Assembly: GCA_037349105.1 (NCBI GenBank)
Contig: JAYJMM010000038.1
Span: 3,880,501 to 3,944,500 of the forward strand
DNA from: Limnomonas spitsbergensis
Taxonomy: Eukaryota > Chlorophyta > Chlorophyceae > Chlamydomonadales
Direction: 5' to 3'
DNA: 64,000 bases
Shown here: piece by piece, positions 47,101-58,059 of the stretch
Layout of the letters: each line of letters starts with the position of its first letter
Position numbering within the stretch: the first letter of the stretch is position 1
Made by a program: the position numbers and the translations under genes
Notes under the pieces: model-generated
What the model was told of the DNA's origin: nothing
Seen by the model: the letters and a program-made list of their open reading frames with translations, nothing else
The model's database searches: none

Positions 47101-50100
47101 GGTGGGGTGGGCGGTGGGGTAGCGAAGAACAGGAATATAAAACCAACAGGCAAGTGCTTCTAAATTTCCAACAAAATGTCAAACACTTTCCCCCAGTTCC
47201 TAGGCACAGGGCCACCCACACTCACCCAGCAATGAGGAACTGCTTAGCCTGTGCACTGTAGCTTAGCCCGGTGAGCTTGGAGCGTGTGCAGATCTCAGAG
47301 ACCGGCCCCGCAGTGGCCTGCTGCTCGCGGCCTGTCCTGCCACTAGGGCTGCAGGCCGACAGCACAGAGTCGTAATTGTACAAGGCGATGCGCGCTGACA
47401 CACCTGCAAGGAGGAAGAGAGGCAGGCCCACACACACTGCAGTTACAGTGAGCCACTGGTATTGCAAGAGTCACTTCCAAACAAAGGAAGATGGGGCTTC
47501 CCCCCCTTGTGCAAGGATATGGGCATACGGGGCTTGCTACAGGAACATGCTGCGAAGGCACCTCTGAATGACCTGGGGATGGGTTCAAATCCATGACCTG
47601 TGTTTTGGCCTCTTTTGAGGTGGGAGGGCATCAGACGCAGCGATGTCGAAACTCTCCATTAACAACAATTGCAATAGCAGGACAGCCAGCAGGACACTCG
47701 GACATCATCATGGGAAAACAAGTTGAGGGTTAAGAACTCCGGTAAATTGCGGTGAAGGCTGTGGTCAAAAGAAACCTGTAAACCCACTCTGAAGCCTGAT
47801 CCAGTCCCAAACCTCTCACCCCAAAGGAGCAAAGCCCTGAACCCTATTCCGCAACATACCTGCCACCGCAAAGCACTGCTCGTCCAAGTCAAACTCTATG
47901 CTCGAGATGATGCTGCTGCTGCCGCCCTGCCCCGCCCGCCCGCCCTCGCTCGGGCGGTACACCTCCGCCAGCGCCACCAGCCTGCTGTAGTGCGTGTCGG
48001 CAGACAGCACCTGGCTGAACCGCTGCAGCTCATTCCGCCGTCCCACGACTGCACCGCTGCCCGCACCATTGTTCAGGATAATCCCACTCGCACCATTACC
48101 ATAGGCAGCGGGGAAGGCGGCGGCGGCGGCGGCCGAGGTGTGTCGTGCGCCGGAGGCTGACGGCGCAGCAGAGGTGTCTGGGGCAGGCCCACTTCTGCTA
48201 CGGTCTTCAAGGAGAAGGCAGGCACCTGCCGGAGATGCGACTGGTTGGTGCTCGCTGGCCTGCCTCTGCATTGTGTGATCGGGCGCCAGGGTGGCAGCAG
48301 CAGCGTCGGGCATCAGAGCCAGACCTAACGCAGACAAGGCGTCCCCCTCAACGGCATGACCTCCGCCGCCCGACACCGCCGCGGCGGCATCTGCCGAGCG
48401 CATGCTGAAGTACGCGCCCTCCAGCTCCTCCATACGGCTCATCACGCGTCGCTTCTTGGCTACCGCAGCCTCACATAGCTCAGCGCTGGCAGCCAGGCCA
48501 GCGTCCAGATGGAAGCGACCATTCCTGAAGGGGGACACATGCAACAATGAAAAAGTTAGTTGACCGGAGAATATCGCAGAAGAAGTACCGGTGAACCTGT
48601 CCCGTTTACCCTCATACCTGCACCCTACACACCCTTGCATCCCGAGCACCTAACCACCAGTAAAAGACTGCGGTGTCAATGTATTATAATAAATGATTGA
48701 AGGGAGACTGGGAGAGGCTATGCTAGCGACAGGATAGAAAATTGCCAGCTAGCACTTTCCAGAGTTGCCTCTCAGACAGGTACGATGAGAGACGTGCAGA
48801 TAGAGGAGCGCAACAACCAGACTCGTCTTTTTTTTTGACGAAAAGGAGGGCAGGACTGCACCCTACCACTGCATGGTGGCATGGGCTGGGCCAGAACACC
48901 TAGGTAGCATGCCCTTACCACACAAACCCTAGTCAGCGAGATCTTAGGCTGGGGAGAATATTTGAGCGTCAGAACTTTGCTCACCTGCTGCCACACGCCG
49001 CCTGGCCGCCACCAACGCCAGCTTGACCTGCTGCCACAACCTGTTGTTGCTGCTGCTGCTGCTGCTCCAAATTTCTAGAAGAAGGAGCGACAGTCAAAGA
49101 GCTACATTGAGCGGCAGCAGCGGTGCCGGCACCAGCAGAGTGATGGCCTCCGGGCAGCCCTGCTCGAATCAGCATCTGTAATGCATCGTCGCCAAGCGGC
49201 GCCTGCAGCTGCTGCAGCTGATGTTGCTGCTGCTGTTGTTGCTGTTGTTCCTCCTGTTGTTGCTGCTGTTGTTGCTGCCCCGTAACAACAGTTGCAGGGT
49301 GGTGGCCACTGCCCTTAACACCCTTACCCCTGCCTCCCTTCTGATGTTTTGCAGCAGGAGCTGTAGCAGCCGCGGAAGAGGCAGCGGCGGCGGCCACATC
49401 CCGCACCCCCACCGCCCGCTCCCCGCTGCGCCTCGCTCCATCAGAGCTGGCCTGCACTGCCCCGCCTGGCATGCAGGCGCAGCACGCCGACGCCAATTCT
49501 GTTTCCGAGCCGCGTGCCATGTCCTCCATGCTGCAGTCCTCGCTTTGAGGGAGCTCGCAGATCGTCATAGGCTTGGCGGCAAAGTACCGCTGCTGCTGCT
49601 GCTGGTGCCGCTGCCCTGCCCCCTCGTCCAAGTTTTGCTCACTACTGCCAGACGGGCCCTCATGCTTGTGTAACTCCCCATTGGCACCTTCCAACGGTCC
49701 TTCCCCGGATGATCTTTGCGGCTCCTGCTGCTGCTGCTGCTTCCGTTGATGATGTCGTCCTTGTTGCCGCTGCTGCTGCTGCTGTTCTTGTTGCTGCTGC
49801 TGTTGTTGCTGTTGCTCCATGCTTCCTTCTGGGTTCGGATGGTTCTGCGCCCAAGCGTGCATGATGGGGGCCACTAGGGCCGCTGCGCCGCCGTTGGATG
49901 CATAGCCCGACTCGCTGCGGAGCCGTTCCCCGCTGATGCTGACCTGAGGGGCGAGGGTGCAGGGTCTAGGGCTCAGCAGGCATGCCAGCTCATTCCAATT
50001 TAGTGAACAGAGGACAGGAGGGTCCAAGAATTTCCCTTTTTTGATGGCAACTCGCGCATTATGTCCGAACCCTAAGTTTTGGGTGGAAGGTTCAGACTTG

Positions 50101-53100
50101 TTGAACTCCTTTATTTTACCATGCCTGGACCAATGCCGGTCCAGGCATGGTCTAAATATTTTGCTCTCTCAAAGTTTTTTTTACCGGGAAACGCAAGTGA
50201 ACCCAGGTACAGGGTTCAGGGTTATGGTTTCAGGCCAATCACGGAGTAGCTTACCGTATCCATGCCGCCGCTCCCATCGAGCCGATGCACGTGGACGCTC
50301 TTAGCGCCCGACCCCGCCTCGGACGCGGCCGCCGCCACCGCCGCCGCCGTCGCTGCCTCTGTGGCCTGTCGCCTCACAATGATCACATTGGGTCCGCTCG
50401 GGGACTGAAGCGCTACGGGGCCGCTGCTTACGCGCGTCGGTGGGGCTCTCGACGACGGGGTGGCGGCCGCAGAGGAGTGAGCGGCCCCGGCAGGACCGCG
50501 TCCTAATGCCGAGGGAGCGGAAGAGGACCTCCCCGGCGGCGGCAGCAGTGCTAGCGGCTCGACGAGATCGCTTCTCCTCCTCCGGTCCAAGCTGGGCCCC
50601 GGCATGTCGCCCGCAGCGGCAGCTGATGCGCTGTTGGTTGCTTGCGCATGGTGCTGGTGCAGTGTGGCCAGGTCTTTGTCCAGCATGAGGAGTTGAGATT
50701 TTAGCTCCTCGAACTGCCGCTCCTTCACCTCCCTAATCGACAGAAGAGGGCAGGGGCACAAAAGTGAGGTAGGATGAGACAACACCTGTGACAAAAGGTC
50801 TCATGCCATGGACAAAAGAATGGATGAAAGGATGCAATATTCTCGTGAGGGGGAGGGGGGAGGGTCTGCACTTAAATTGAGAGGGACAGGACAGTTCAAG
50901 GAGTTTAGCCCCAGCCTCCACCCCCCAGCCTCCACCCCCCCCAGCCTCCATCCCCCAGCCTCCATCCCCCCCAGCCTCCACCCCCCCCAGCCTCCACCCC
51001 CCCCAGCCTCCACCCCCCCCAGCCTCCATCCCCCAGCCTCCATCCCCCAGCCTCCATCCCCCAGCCTCCACCCCCCCCAGCCTCCACCCCCCCCAGCCTC
51101 CATCCCCCAGCCTCCATCCCCCAGCCTCCATCCCCCAGCCTCCATCCCCCAGCCTCCACCCCCCCCAGCCTCCACCCCCCCCAGCCTCCATCCCCCAGCC
51201 TCCATCCCCCAGCCTCCACCCCCCCCAGCCTCCATCCCCCCCAGCCTCCATCCCCCCCAGCCTCCATCCCCCAGCCTCCATCCCCCAGCCTCCATCCCCC
51301 CCAGCCTCCATCCCCCAGCCTCCATCCCCCCAGCCTCCATCCCCCCAGCCTCCATCCCCCAGCCTCCATCCCCCCCAGCCTCCATCCCCCAGCCTCCATC
51401 CCCCCCAGCCTCCATCCCCCCCAGCCTCCATCCCCCAGCCTCCATCCCCCCCAGCCTCCATCCCCCCCAGCCTCCATCCCCCAGCCTCCATCCCCCAGCC
51501 TCCATCCCCCAGCCTCCATCCCCCAGCCTCCATCCCCCAGCCTCCATCCCCCAGCCTATATCCCCCAGCCTCCACCCCCCCCAGCCTCCATCCCCCCCAG
51601 CCTCCATCCCCCAGCCTCCATCCCCCCAGCCTCCATCCCCCCAGCCTCCATCCCCCAGCCTCCATCCCCCCCAGCCTCCATCCCCCCCAGCCTCCATCCC
51701 CCAGCCTCCATCCCCCCCAGCCTCCATCCCCCAGCCTCCATCCCCCCCAGCCTCCATCCCCCCCAGGCTCCATCCCCCCCAGCCTCCATCCCCCAGCCTC
51801 CATCCCCCCCAGCCTCCATCCCCCAGCCTCCATCCCCCAGCCTCCATCCCCCAGCCTCCATCCCCCAGCCTCCATCCCCCAGCCTCCATCCCCCAGCCTC
51901 CATCCCCCAGCCTATATCCCCCAGCCTCCATCCCCCCCAGCCTCCATCCCCCAGCCTTCATCCCCCAGCCTCCATCCCCCCCAGCCTATATCCCCCAGCC
52001 TCCATCCCCAGCCTATATCCCCCAGCCTCCATCCCCCCCAGCCTCCATCCCCCAGCCTTCATCCCCCAGCCTCCATCCCCCCCAGCCTATATCCCCCATC
52101 CTCCATCCCCCCCAGCCTCCATCCCCCAGCCTTCATCCCCCAGCCTCCATCCCCCCCAGCCTATATCCCCCAGCCTCCATCCCCAGCCTATATCCCCCAG
52201 CCTCCATCCCCCCCAGCCTCCATCCCCCAGCCTTCATCCCCCAGCCTCCATCCCCCCCAGCCTATATCCCCCAGCCTCCATCCCCCCCAGCCTCCATCCC
52301 CCAGCCTTCATCCCCCAGCCTCCATCCCCCCCAGCCTATATCCCCCAGCCTCCATCCCCCCCAGCCTCCATCCCCCAGCCTTCATCCCCCAGCCTCCATC
52401 CCCCCCAGCCTATATCCCCCATCCTCCATCCCCAGCCTATATCCCCCAGCCTCCATCCCCCCCAGCCTCCATCCCCCCCAGCCTTCATCCCCCAGCCTCC
52501 ATCCCCCCCAGCCTTCATCCCCCAGCCTCCATCCCCCAGCCTCCATCCCCCCCAGCCTCCATCCCCCCCAGCCTCCATCCCCCATCCTCCATCCCCAGCC
52601 TATATCCCCCAGCCTCCATCCCCCCCAGCCTCCATCCCCCAGCCTTCATCCCCCAGCCTCCATCCCCCCCAGCCTATATCCCCCAGCCTCCATCCCCCAG
52701 CCTCCATCCCCCCCAGCCTCCATCCCCCCCAGCCTCCATCCCCCCCAGCCTCCATCCCCCAGCCTCCATCCCCCATCCTCCATCCCCAGCCTATATCCCC
52801 CAGCCTCCATCCCCCCCAGCCTCCATCCCCCAGCCTTCATCCCCCAGCCTCCATCCCCCAGCCTCCATCCCCCATCCTCCATCCCCAGCCTCCATCCCCC
52901 AGCCTCCATCCCCCCCAGCCTATATCCCCCAGCCTCCATCCCCCAGCCTCCACCCCCCCCAGCCTCCATCCCCCCCATCCTCCATCCCCCAGCCACCGGC
53001 CTCCATCTTCCAGCCTCCATCCCCCAGCCTCCATCCCCCATCCTCCATCCCCCAGCCTCCATCCCCCCCAGCCTCCATCCCCCAGCCTCCATCTCCAGCC

Positions 53101-55127
53101 TCCATCCCCCAGCCTCCATCCCCCAGCCACCGGCCTCCATCTTCCAGCCTCTATCCTCCATTCCCCAGCCTCCATCCTCCATCCCCCAGCTTTTATCCCC
53201 CAGCCTCCACCCCCCAGCCTCCATCCTCTGGCCTCCATCCTGTATCCTCCATCCCCAGCCTCCACCCCCCAGCCTCCATCCTCTGGCCTCCATCCTCTAT
53301 CCTCCATCCCCCAGCCTCCATCCCCCAAACCCCAGTCCTAGCCTCCATCCCCCAAGCCCAACCTGAGCCCCAGCCTCCAGCCCCCAGCCTCCATCCCCCC
53401 AGCCCAACCCGAGCCCCCAGCGCCACCTTGCATGCTTGAGAAATGCCTGGAGGAGCAACAGGCTGCTGGCTCGCTGCTGACTGCTGACTTCCTCGCGGCG
53501 GTCTCGAAGCAGCTCAATGACAGCATCCAGATCCGGCAATCGAACCTGACAGGGGGGAGGGAGGGGTCAAGAGGGTTGAGCAGATCTGGCAATGGAGCCT
53601 GGCCAGGGTTAGATGTCGAGCATACCTGGCCGCCAAGCCTGATAAGGGGAGGGGAGGGGGAAGAGAGGGTGGGAATAAAGTGGGAGATGCTTTCGACCCC
53701 TCTTGTGTCCAAGGAAAGGCAGGGAGGAAGACCTCCAAGCAGAGCAACGTAGACACAGGCAAGAAAACAACCAGACAGTGTTGGAGATACCCTATTTCCA
53801 GCGGACTGTTCAAATACTTTGCTGGCAGCTGCCGAGCAAAAGTAGCACCAACCAAAAGAAAACAAACTTTGACAGTGCAAAAGAGTGGGTTGACAGAACC
53901 TGGCCCATTATGCAGCCCATGTCTCCATGCACTGCAGGCGTCAAATGGTCTCCCTCTCATGGCCACAATGAAGCTATGGGCACAGGATTTAGTATTGGGT
54001 TTTTCCGCAGGCCGACGAAGGCAATCCATGGATGGCTCTGTTGTTAATTTCTTTGTTCATGATCCCCCCCTAGCCCCCCCCTGCCCGCCCCTGTCCACAC
54101 CTTGGAAGGCTCTGAGGTCAACACCCTCCGCACGGATTCCTCGAGATTGGCGGCGGAGGCTGGTCGCCGTGATGTCTGCGCACCCGTGGAGGCGGCAGCT
54201 GCTGCAGCAGCCTGCTGCAAGATCTGATCATGGGGCAGGTAGATGGGTCAGATCCCAGCAGGTAGAAGGGTCAGACCGTCAGATCCCAGTGTGAGGCAGG
54301 TGGTGAGATCTGATCTGAGCACGAGGCAGGTTGGCTAGTCTGATATGGATGGATGGATGAGAGATTGGAGCACGAGCTGGGAACTTGCAGAAGCGACTTC
54401 CTGAGTGCCTTTCTGGGCTGGAAACTGGCTACCAGTACTAAGCCCCTTGGTAGGATGCGTAAATGCTGAACATATTACATACCGTAAAGCATACCAGGCA
54501 TCTTCACTGATATCTATACATGGAGAGCTGACATAGGCTGCCTGAGCTGCACGTTTTTTTCCACGAAGGTCTTAAACTGGATGCATAGATGCATTAGCAC
54601 TTCAAGTCTGTGACAACAACAACAAAAATGGACGGCAACAAATTTTTCCCTGAGAGTACCTCGACCAATGAGGGAAAGTTCCTTCACCTCTTGTCGGAGG
54701 CCGTGAGAGATAGGGAAACAGCTTGGGGCCAAACCTAGGTACACCCCATATGAACAAGTGTGCCCCGCCTTCAAAACCAGTTCTCTAGAATCTTGTCCTC
54801 CGAAGATCCCGTACGTGCTCCGGTCCAGCTTACCTTGTTAAGAAGGAAGTTGGGGTAGGCTAACTGCTGGGTGAGGTATGCCCCGCACAGGGGGCAGCTG
54901 TTTCGGTTGCTCAGGTGTGTGGTCAAGCAGGTGTGACAAAAGGAGTGACCGCAGCTGGTCACAAACGCATCCTGGATATTTTCCACACAGATGGGGCACT
55001 GCAGGTCGCGGGGAGAGACCCCAAGTGGGAGCAGCGTTGAGGAGCGGCTGCCTGTGCCGCCTGCACAGTTGTCCTCAGACGGGGCGCCCCATGCGCCACT
55101 GTCGGCCGGCAGCTGGAGGCTGGCCAT
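38190..55127 (-). CDS. COP1: COP1 E3 ubiquitin ligase (RING, coiled coil, WD40)
   Basis: Twelve minus-strand exons: 55127-54834, 54223-54101, 53545-53427, 50732-50255, 49943-48985, 48524-47860, 47403-47226, 46917-46816, 43402-43345, 42883-42791, 40836-40519 and 38393-38190. All junctions are GT-AG and in phase, giving about 1196 residues. ATG 55127 is the first in-frame ATG after an upstream stop. The RING is C3HC4 with Cys44, Cys47, Cys59, His61, Cys64, Cys67, Cys78 and Cys81, followed by YPNFLLNK as in plant COP1. A coiled coil spans exons 3-4 (EELKSQLLMLDKDLATLHQH). The WD40 propeller covers about residue 865 to the end, with FAVAGVSARIALYNYDS, DYDGVVTLWDTSTQQSL, FVSGSDDGTVKV, VGSAAHLMKLYDLRN and NERNFVGLAVDG. 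COP1 works with SPA and CUL4-DDB1 to ubiquitinate light-signalling factors. In Chlamydomonas this module controls photoprotection and UV-B responses (established knowledge). It is far longer than the 675-residue Arabidopsis protein because exons 4-6 add a low-complexity linker with polyGln. Introns hold four large minisatellites. Confidence 0.95.
38905..40455. repeat. 27-bp minisatellite in COP1 intron 11, about 57 copies
   Basis: The plus-strand unit is ACTGTCAGATCCCGTGCTCC then CTTCAGT. Rare marker variants (CAGATCGCGT at 38991 and 39828; ACTGTTAGAT at 39121 and 39958; TCCGTTCAGT at 39381 and 40218) recur exactly 837 bases apart, which is 31 units. The array lies in an intron and is open on both strands only because 27 is a multiple of three. 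Confidence 0.95.
40900..42150. repeat. 28-bp minisatellite in COP1 intron 10, about 44 copies
   Basis: The unit is AGTAAATACTGTTTAAAGGG then AGGGATCC. Units with AAATACTG dominate from 40912 to about 41330, units with AAGTCCTG from about 41580 on, and the middle is mixed. GGTATCC units cluster at 41590-41930. The end of the array is about 65 bases from the exon 11 acceptor. Confidence 0.95.
42585..42780. repeat. Poly-C/pyrimidine tandem in COP1 intron 10
   Basis: About three copies of a roughly 65-bp unit containing a run of 10-13 C, CTCCTCTTCCCTG and CAATGCCGTCATCCACCCTC. It begins about 10 bases from the exon 10 donor (42791) on the minus strand. Confidence 0.85.
43793..46787. repeat. 24-bp minisatellite in COP1 intron 8, about 124 copies
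   Basis: The unit is CACACTCCATATCTCCTCAT then GCAC. Nearly all variation sits in the last bases: GCAC, GCAT or GTAT. Runs of strict GCAC/GTAT alternation (for example 45580-45860) and recurring three-GCAC-then-GTAT blocks show a higher-order structure. Because 24 is divisible by three, frames longer than 1000 codons run through in four of six frames. These are not proteins. The array starts about 30 bases after the exon 8 donor. Confidence 0.95.
50118..50151. repeat. Perfect 14-bp hairpin in COP1 intron 4
   Basis: ACCATGCCTGGACC (50118-50131) and GGTCCAGGCATGGT (50138-50151) are perfect reverse complements with a 6-base loop. Confidence 0.85.
50908..53410. repeat. G-rich minisatellite in COP1 intron 3 (CCCCCAGCCTCCAT units)
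   Basis: About 2.5 kb of CCCCCAGCCTCCAT units, with 5 to 8 C per unit and TATAT, TTCAT or ATCCTCC variants toward the right. The unit length varies with the C run (about 14-17 bp). On the COP1 sense strand it reads GGGGGATGGAGGCTGG, so the pre-mRNA carries thousands of G-run bases. It begins about 17 bases after the exon 3 donor at 53427. Frames through it are open on both strands and would give false Pro/Ser- or Gly/Trp-rich proteins. Confidence 0.95.
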
Positions 55128-56559
55128 GCAGGCTGCTGCCACTACTGCTGAAGGCCCGGCGGGTTCCTGTTTCCTTCGCTGCCTGGGCCTTGCAATTTAA
55201 AAGATGGGAATTGTGGGCAGCGAGTTCGGTCGATGGGTATAGCTCCTGCTGCTGCCTCTGCTGCTGCACCTGAGAGGGCTGCAAACTTGTGCAGGCTGTA
55301 AACTGACCACTTGCAATTGGTCTCAGAATTGTTCGTGCAACATGCTTGAAGAGTCGCTATTAGGGTCGTCGCTTTCGGATGTCAAATTATGTCAAATTTA
55401 GTGCTCATGCCGCCCGCCCGGGAACGTCCAGCGGTTGTGGCCACACACATCGATCAGTAGTGCACCTTGACTTCCTTGGAAGCCGTTGCGTATCGAGTGG
55501 AGCCTGGCGGCATCGATTGCGAGGATTCGGGCAAGCAGCCAGTCGAGGATGAGGGGATGACGGAATTGTGGCCCGTAGGGAACCAGGTGACGTTTGTGGT
55601 CAGAAAACAAAGTGTGGAAGCACTTTACTGATTGTACGCCCGCGCAAATCGCTTCGCATCTTCCATCTTTAACTCCTCCGCCGCGAGCACGCACCAGTTG
55701 GAAAAAGCTGTTGAAATTTCCAGCTGGACGATGCGCGGCAACATAAGTTTATATGCGTTCTCCTTCCTCGCTGTCCTGGGAGCTTGTCAATTGGGGACAG
55801 GGGGTCAACTTGGTGGCAACGGTCTCACACGATAATCAAACGAATCACGGAGGACGTGCAATGGAGCTGGTCTTATCGATAGAAGTGTACTACCCCTGGT
55901 ATTACTTTGCTGGTGTAGACAGGGGGTGACGCGACGTGCTGCACGCCCTGCTAGTCACGAAACCCAGGCCAGCAAGGACGTGAACCCTGATCAAATACAA
56001 TTCAAATATATTATCAGAAAGCAGGGAATATCCCTTGTTCCTCTTAAACCCGCGAACCGATGACCGTCGGAACCAAAAGGTCAGCGTTGGATCCCTCCAA
56101 GAAAAACTTTGTACGAAGGCGACATGATCGCAGGGCTAGGGTTCCTGCAGTATGCGCTCGAACTTCAGCATCACATGAGCAGCATGACGCCATCGCATGC
56201 AAGCTGCTCAGATGATACCATGTTGACCAGTGCCATCCTCTCCTTCTTGATAGGTTTTGCAGTGAAGGCTGATTGGGAGAGCTCCGCTGACAATGCCCTT
56301 CGGCTGAGGGCCCCCAGGTACAAAAGAGGACGACGCAGCAGTTAGCGGCGTGTGACATGCTGCATGCTGCCAGGGATGCTGGTCAAGGGGAGAATTGATG
56401 TGAGCATGTGGAGGACGCGCTGCATGCCTGCCTCCAATGCCTGGTGTCCAGGACAGGCTAAGGGAGCGGGGACGGGCATGCCCCCTAGGCGGTGCCACAA
56501 GACTTCCATTAGTTGTTCTTGGGCAAGGGTGGAATGCCCTCACTTTGGAGGACGATGTG

Positions 56560-56870
56560 GTTGAGGCGTGAAAGCCTCAGAAGCTGGAGATTCCTTTGAC
56601 TGTCTTTATTTTTCAACCTCTTGTATGTCCCCTCACTTCACTTCCCCTTTTCCAGGTAGGCTCTTTTATCGGAATCTGGGCTTCCACCTGCCAGGAGTTC
56701 TGTGTTTCCAGCCTTTTGTTGTGTCCCTTCACTTTTCCCCCACTTCTCCCCCCTTTCTTTTGTCCTGCCCCCTTCTGTGTTTCCTTCCAACTTTCCTCCC
56801 AACTCTGTAGTTAGGCGCCCACGCGGCCGAGCCTTATTTGAGCAGGGCCCAGAGGTGTAACGTCATTGAC
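56560..56870 (-). mobile_element. Box-repeat copy 11 with pyrimidine-rich body
   Basis: A pyrimidine-rich body (CTTCACTTTTCCCCCACTTC and similar) leads into the box from about 56808 (GTTAGGCGCCCACGCGGCCG) to AACGTCATTGAC at 56870. Confidence 0.65.
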
Positions 56871-57296
56871 CTGCCAGGAGGTGGATCCACCATCCACCAG
56901 GCATGAAAAACAAACATTTACACATTCCAGGTGAAGGAACCCTAAAAGCCGCCAGAAACCGTCCATCATCCCCAAACAAACCAGACAAGCCGGCCTTGCA
57001 GCCAGCAAAAAACACCAAGTCCGTTAGTCATAACAAATCAGTTTCCACAACTGCTGTTGCACCGCCCACTTGCCTCCTTAAGCAACCACTCAACATCCCA
57101 TGCCCCAGTCCCCTCGGCACCAGCACCCTGCCTGCTCGACCACCGGTGAAGTTTAAAGTCCCGTAAAGGAATCACAAAAGCGCCGGGTACCTCTCTAGGG
57201 AGGACCCGGCGGAGACCGCACACACCCTGCTGCTCCTTGCCCGGCAACCACCTCGACTGCTGCCCCCCTAAAATCAGAAAAGACGCTCAAGAACAG

Positions 57297-57363
57297 GTCA
57301 ATGACGCTACACCGCTGGGCCAAGCACAAGAAGGATCGGCCGCGTGGGCGCCCAACTGTTCAG
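57297..57363 (+). mobile_element. Box-repeat copy 12
   Basis: GTCAATGACGCTACACCGCT then CGGCCGCGTGGGCGCCCAAC. It faces copy 11 in the opposite orientation with about 430 bases between them. Unlike other plus-oriented copies it has no purine tail. Confidence 0.65.
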
Positions 57364-58059
57364 ACCATGTGTTCCGCCCCCTCCAAGGGCACCTGAGCTG
57401 GCACACTGGTCAAACAAGTCAGGGTAGGTCCGCTTCTCCCGCCCTCCCATTCTCCGCACGACTCTGTGAAGGGGAGAAGGAGAAGTGCCGAGCTCCCTGC
57501 TCAGCGCCTAGTCTCTCCAGCTGGCTGTGCGGTAGCTCCAGCCAGCTGTCCGACAGCTCTAGCCAGTCAGTGCAGCGGCTCAAGCCAGCTCCGGCGGCTG
57601 TCAATACGTTTTTTAAGCTCAGCTGCATATGGGTCCATCCTCCTTTCCAGCACAGCAGCAGCAGCAGCAGCAGCAGCAAAAAGAGGGGATCCTCCTCCTG
57701 GGGATCCTCCTCCTCGTCCTCTCCCTCCTCAAGAGAGAGAGAGGCCTTGGTCTTCAGGAGGCGAGGTGGCAACCTCGAAGAGAGGCAGCCATCAAACAAT
57801 GGACACAGCACACCACCACAATTTCTGGCCCTTAGTCAGGCGCGTCAGCCATAACCTGGAGGCACACATCGCAAGCTAGCGGATATGAAGGATCGCTGCT
57901 CCGAAATGGACACCTTTGACCATACGTTGATCAAGATAGTTCAGGATCACGCACAGATGATGCATCCACAAGACGAGTAGATCCGAGGCACTACAGGCTC
58001 TATCCAGCGCAGCGCATGCTAGCAGCTGCAGCTATACCGGCCATCTCCATAGAGCTCCT

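Larger units (their letters stand above)
55197..58059. other. Intergenic region upstream of COP1 with box repeats
   Basis: No gene was supported. Bases next to COP1 hold CTGCTG-rich sequence and presumably its promoter and 5' UTR. A short plus-strand frame at 55730 (MRGNISLYAFSFLAVLGACQ) resembles a signal peptide but has only 34 codons and no support. Box copies 11 and 12 are at 56808-57363. Acidic and Ser-rich frames at 57240-57880 run over a (CAG)n patch near 57655 and are not convincing. Confidence 0.45.

Noticed and set aside
50733..53539. Pro/Ser-rich plus-strand frame of 852 codons and Gly/Trp-rich minus-strand frames
   Set aside because: They translate the C-rich minisatellite of COP1 intron 3. 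Composition follows the repeat, not a protein family.
38190..55127. SPA-type protein instead of COP1
   Set aside because: The N-terminus is a C3HC4 RING with the COP1-specific YPNFLL segment; no kinase-like domain precedes the coiled coil.
55632..55835. Small plus-strand frame with a signal-peptide-like start next to the COP1 promoter
   Set aside because: Only 34 codons from its ATG, with no following exon that I could join.
57237..57879. Ser-rich and acidic frames on both strands
   Set aside because: They cross a CAG repeat and GAGGAG-type simple sequence, overlap each other and have no domain.
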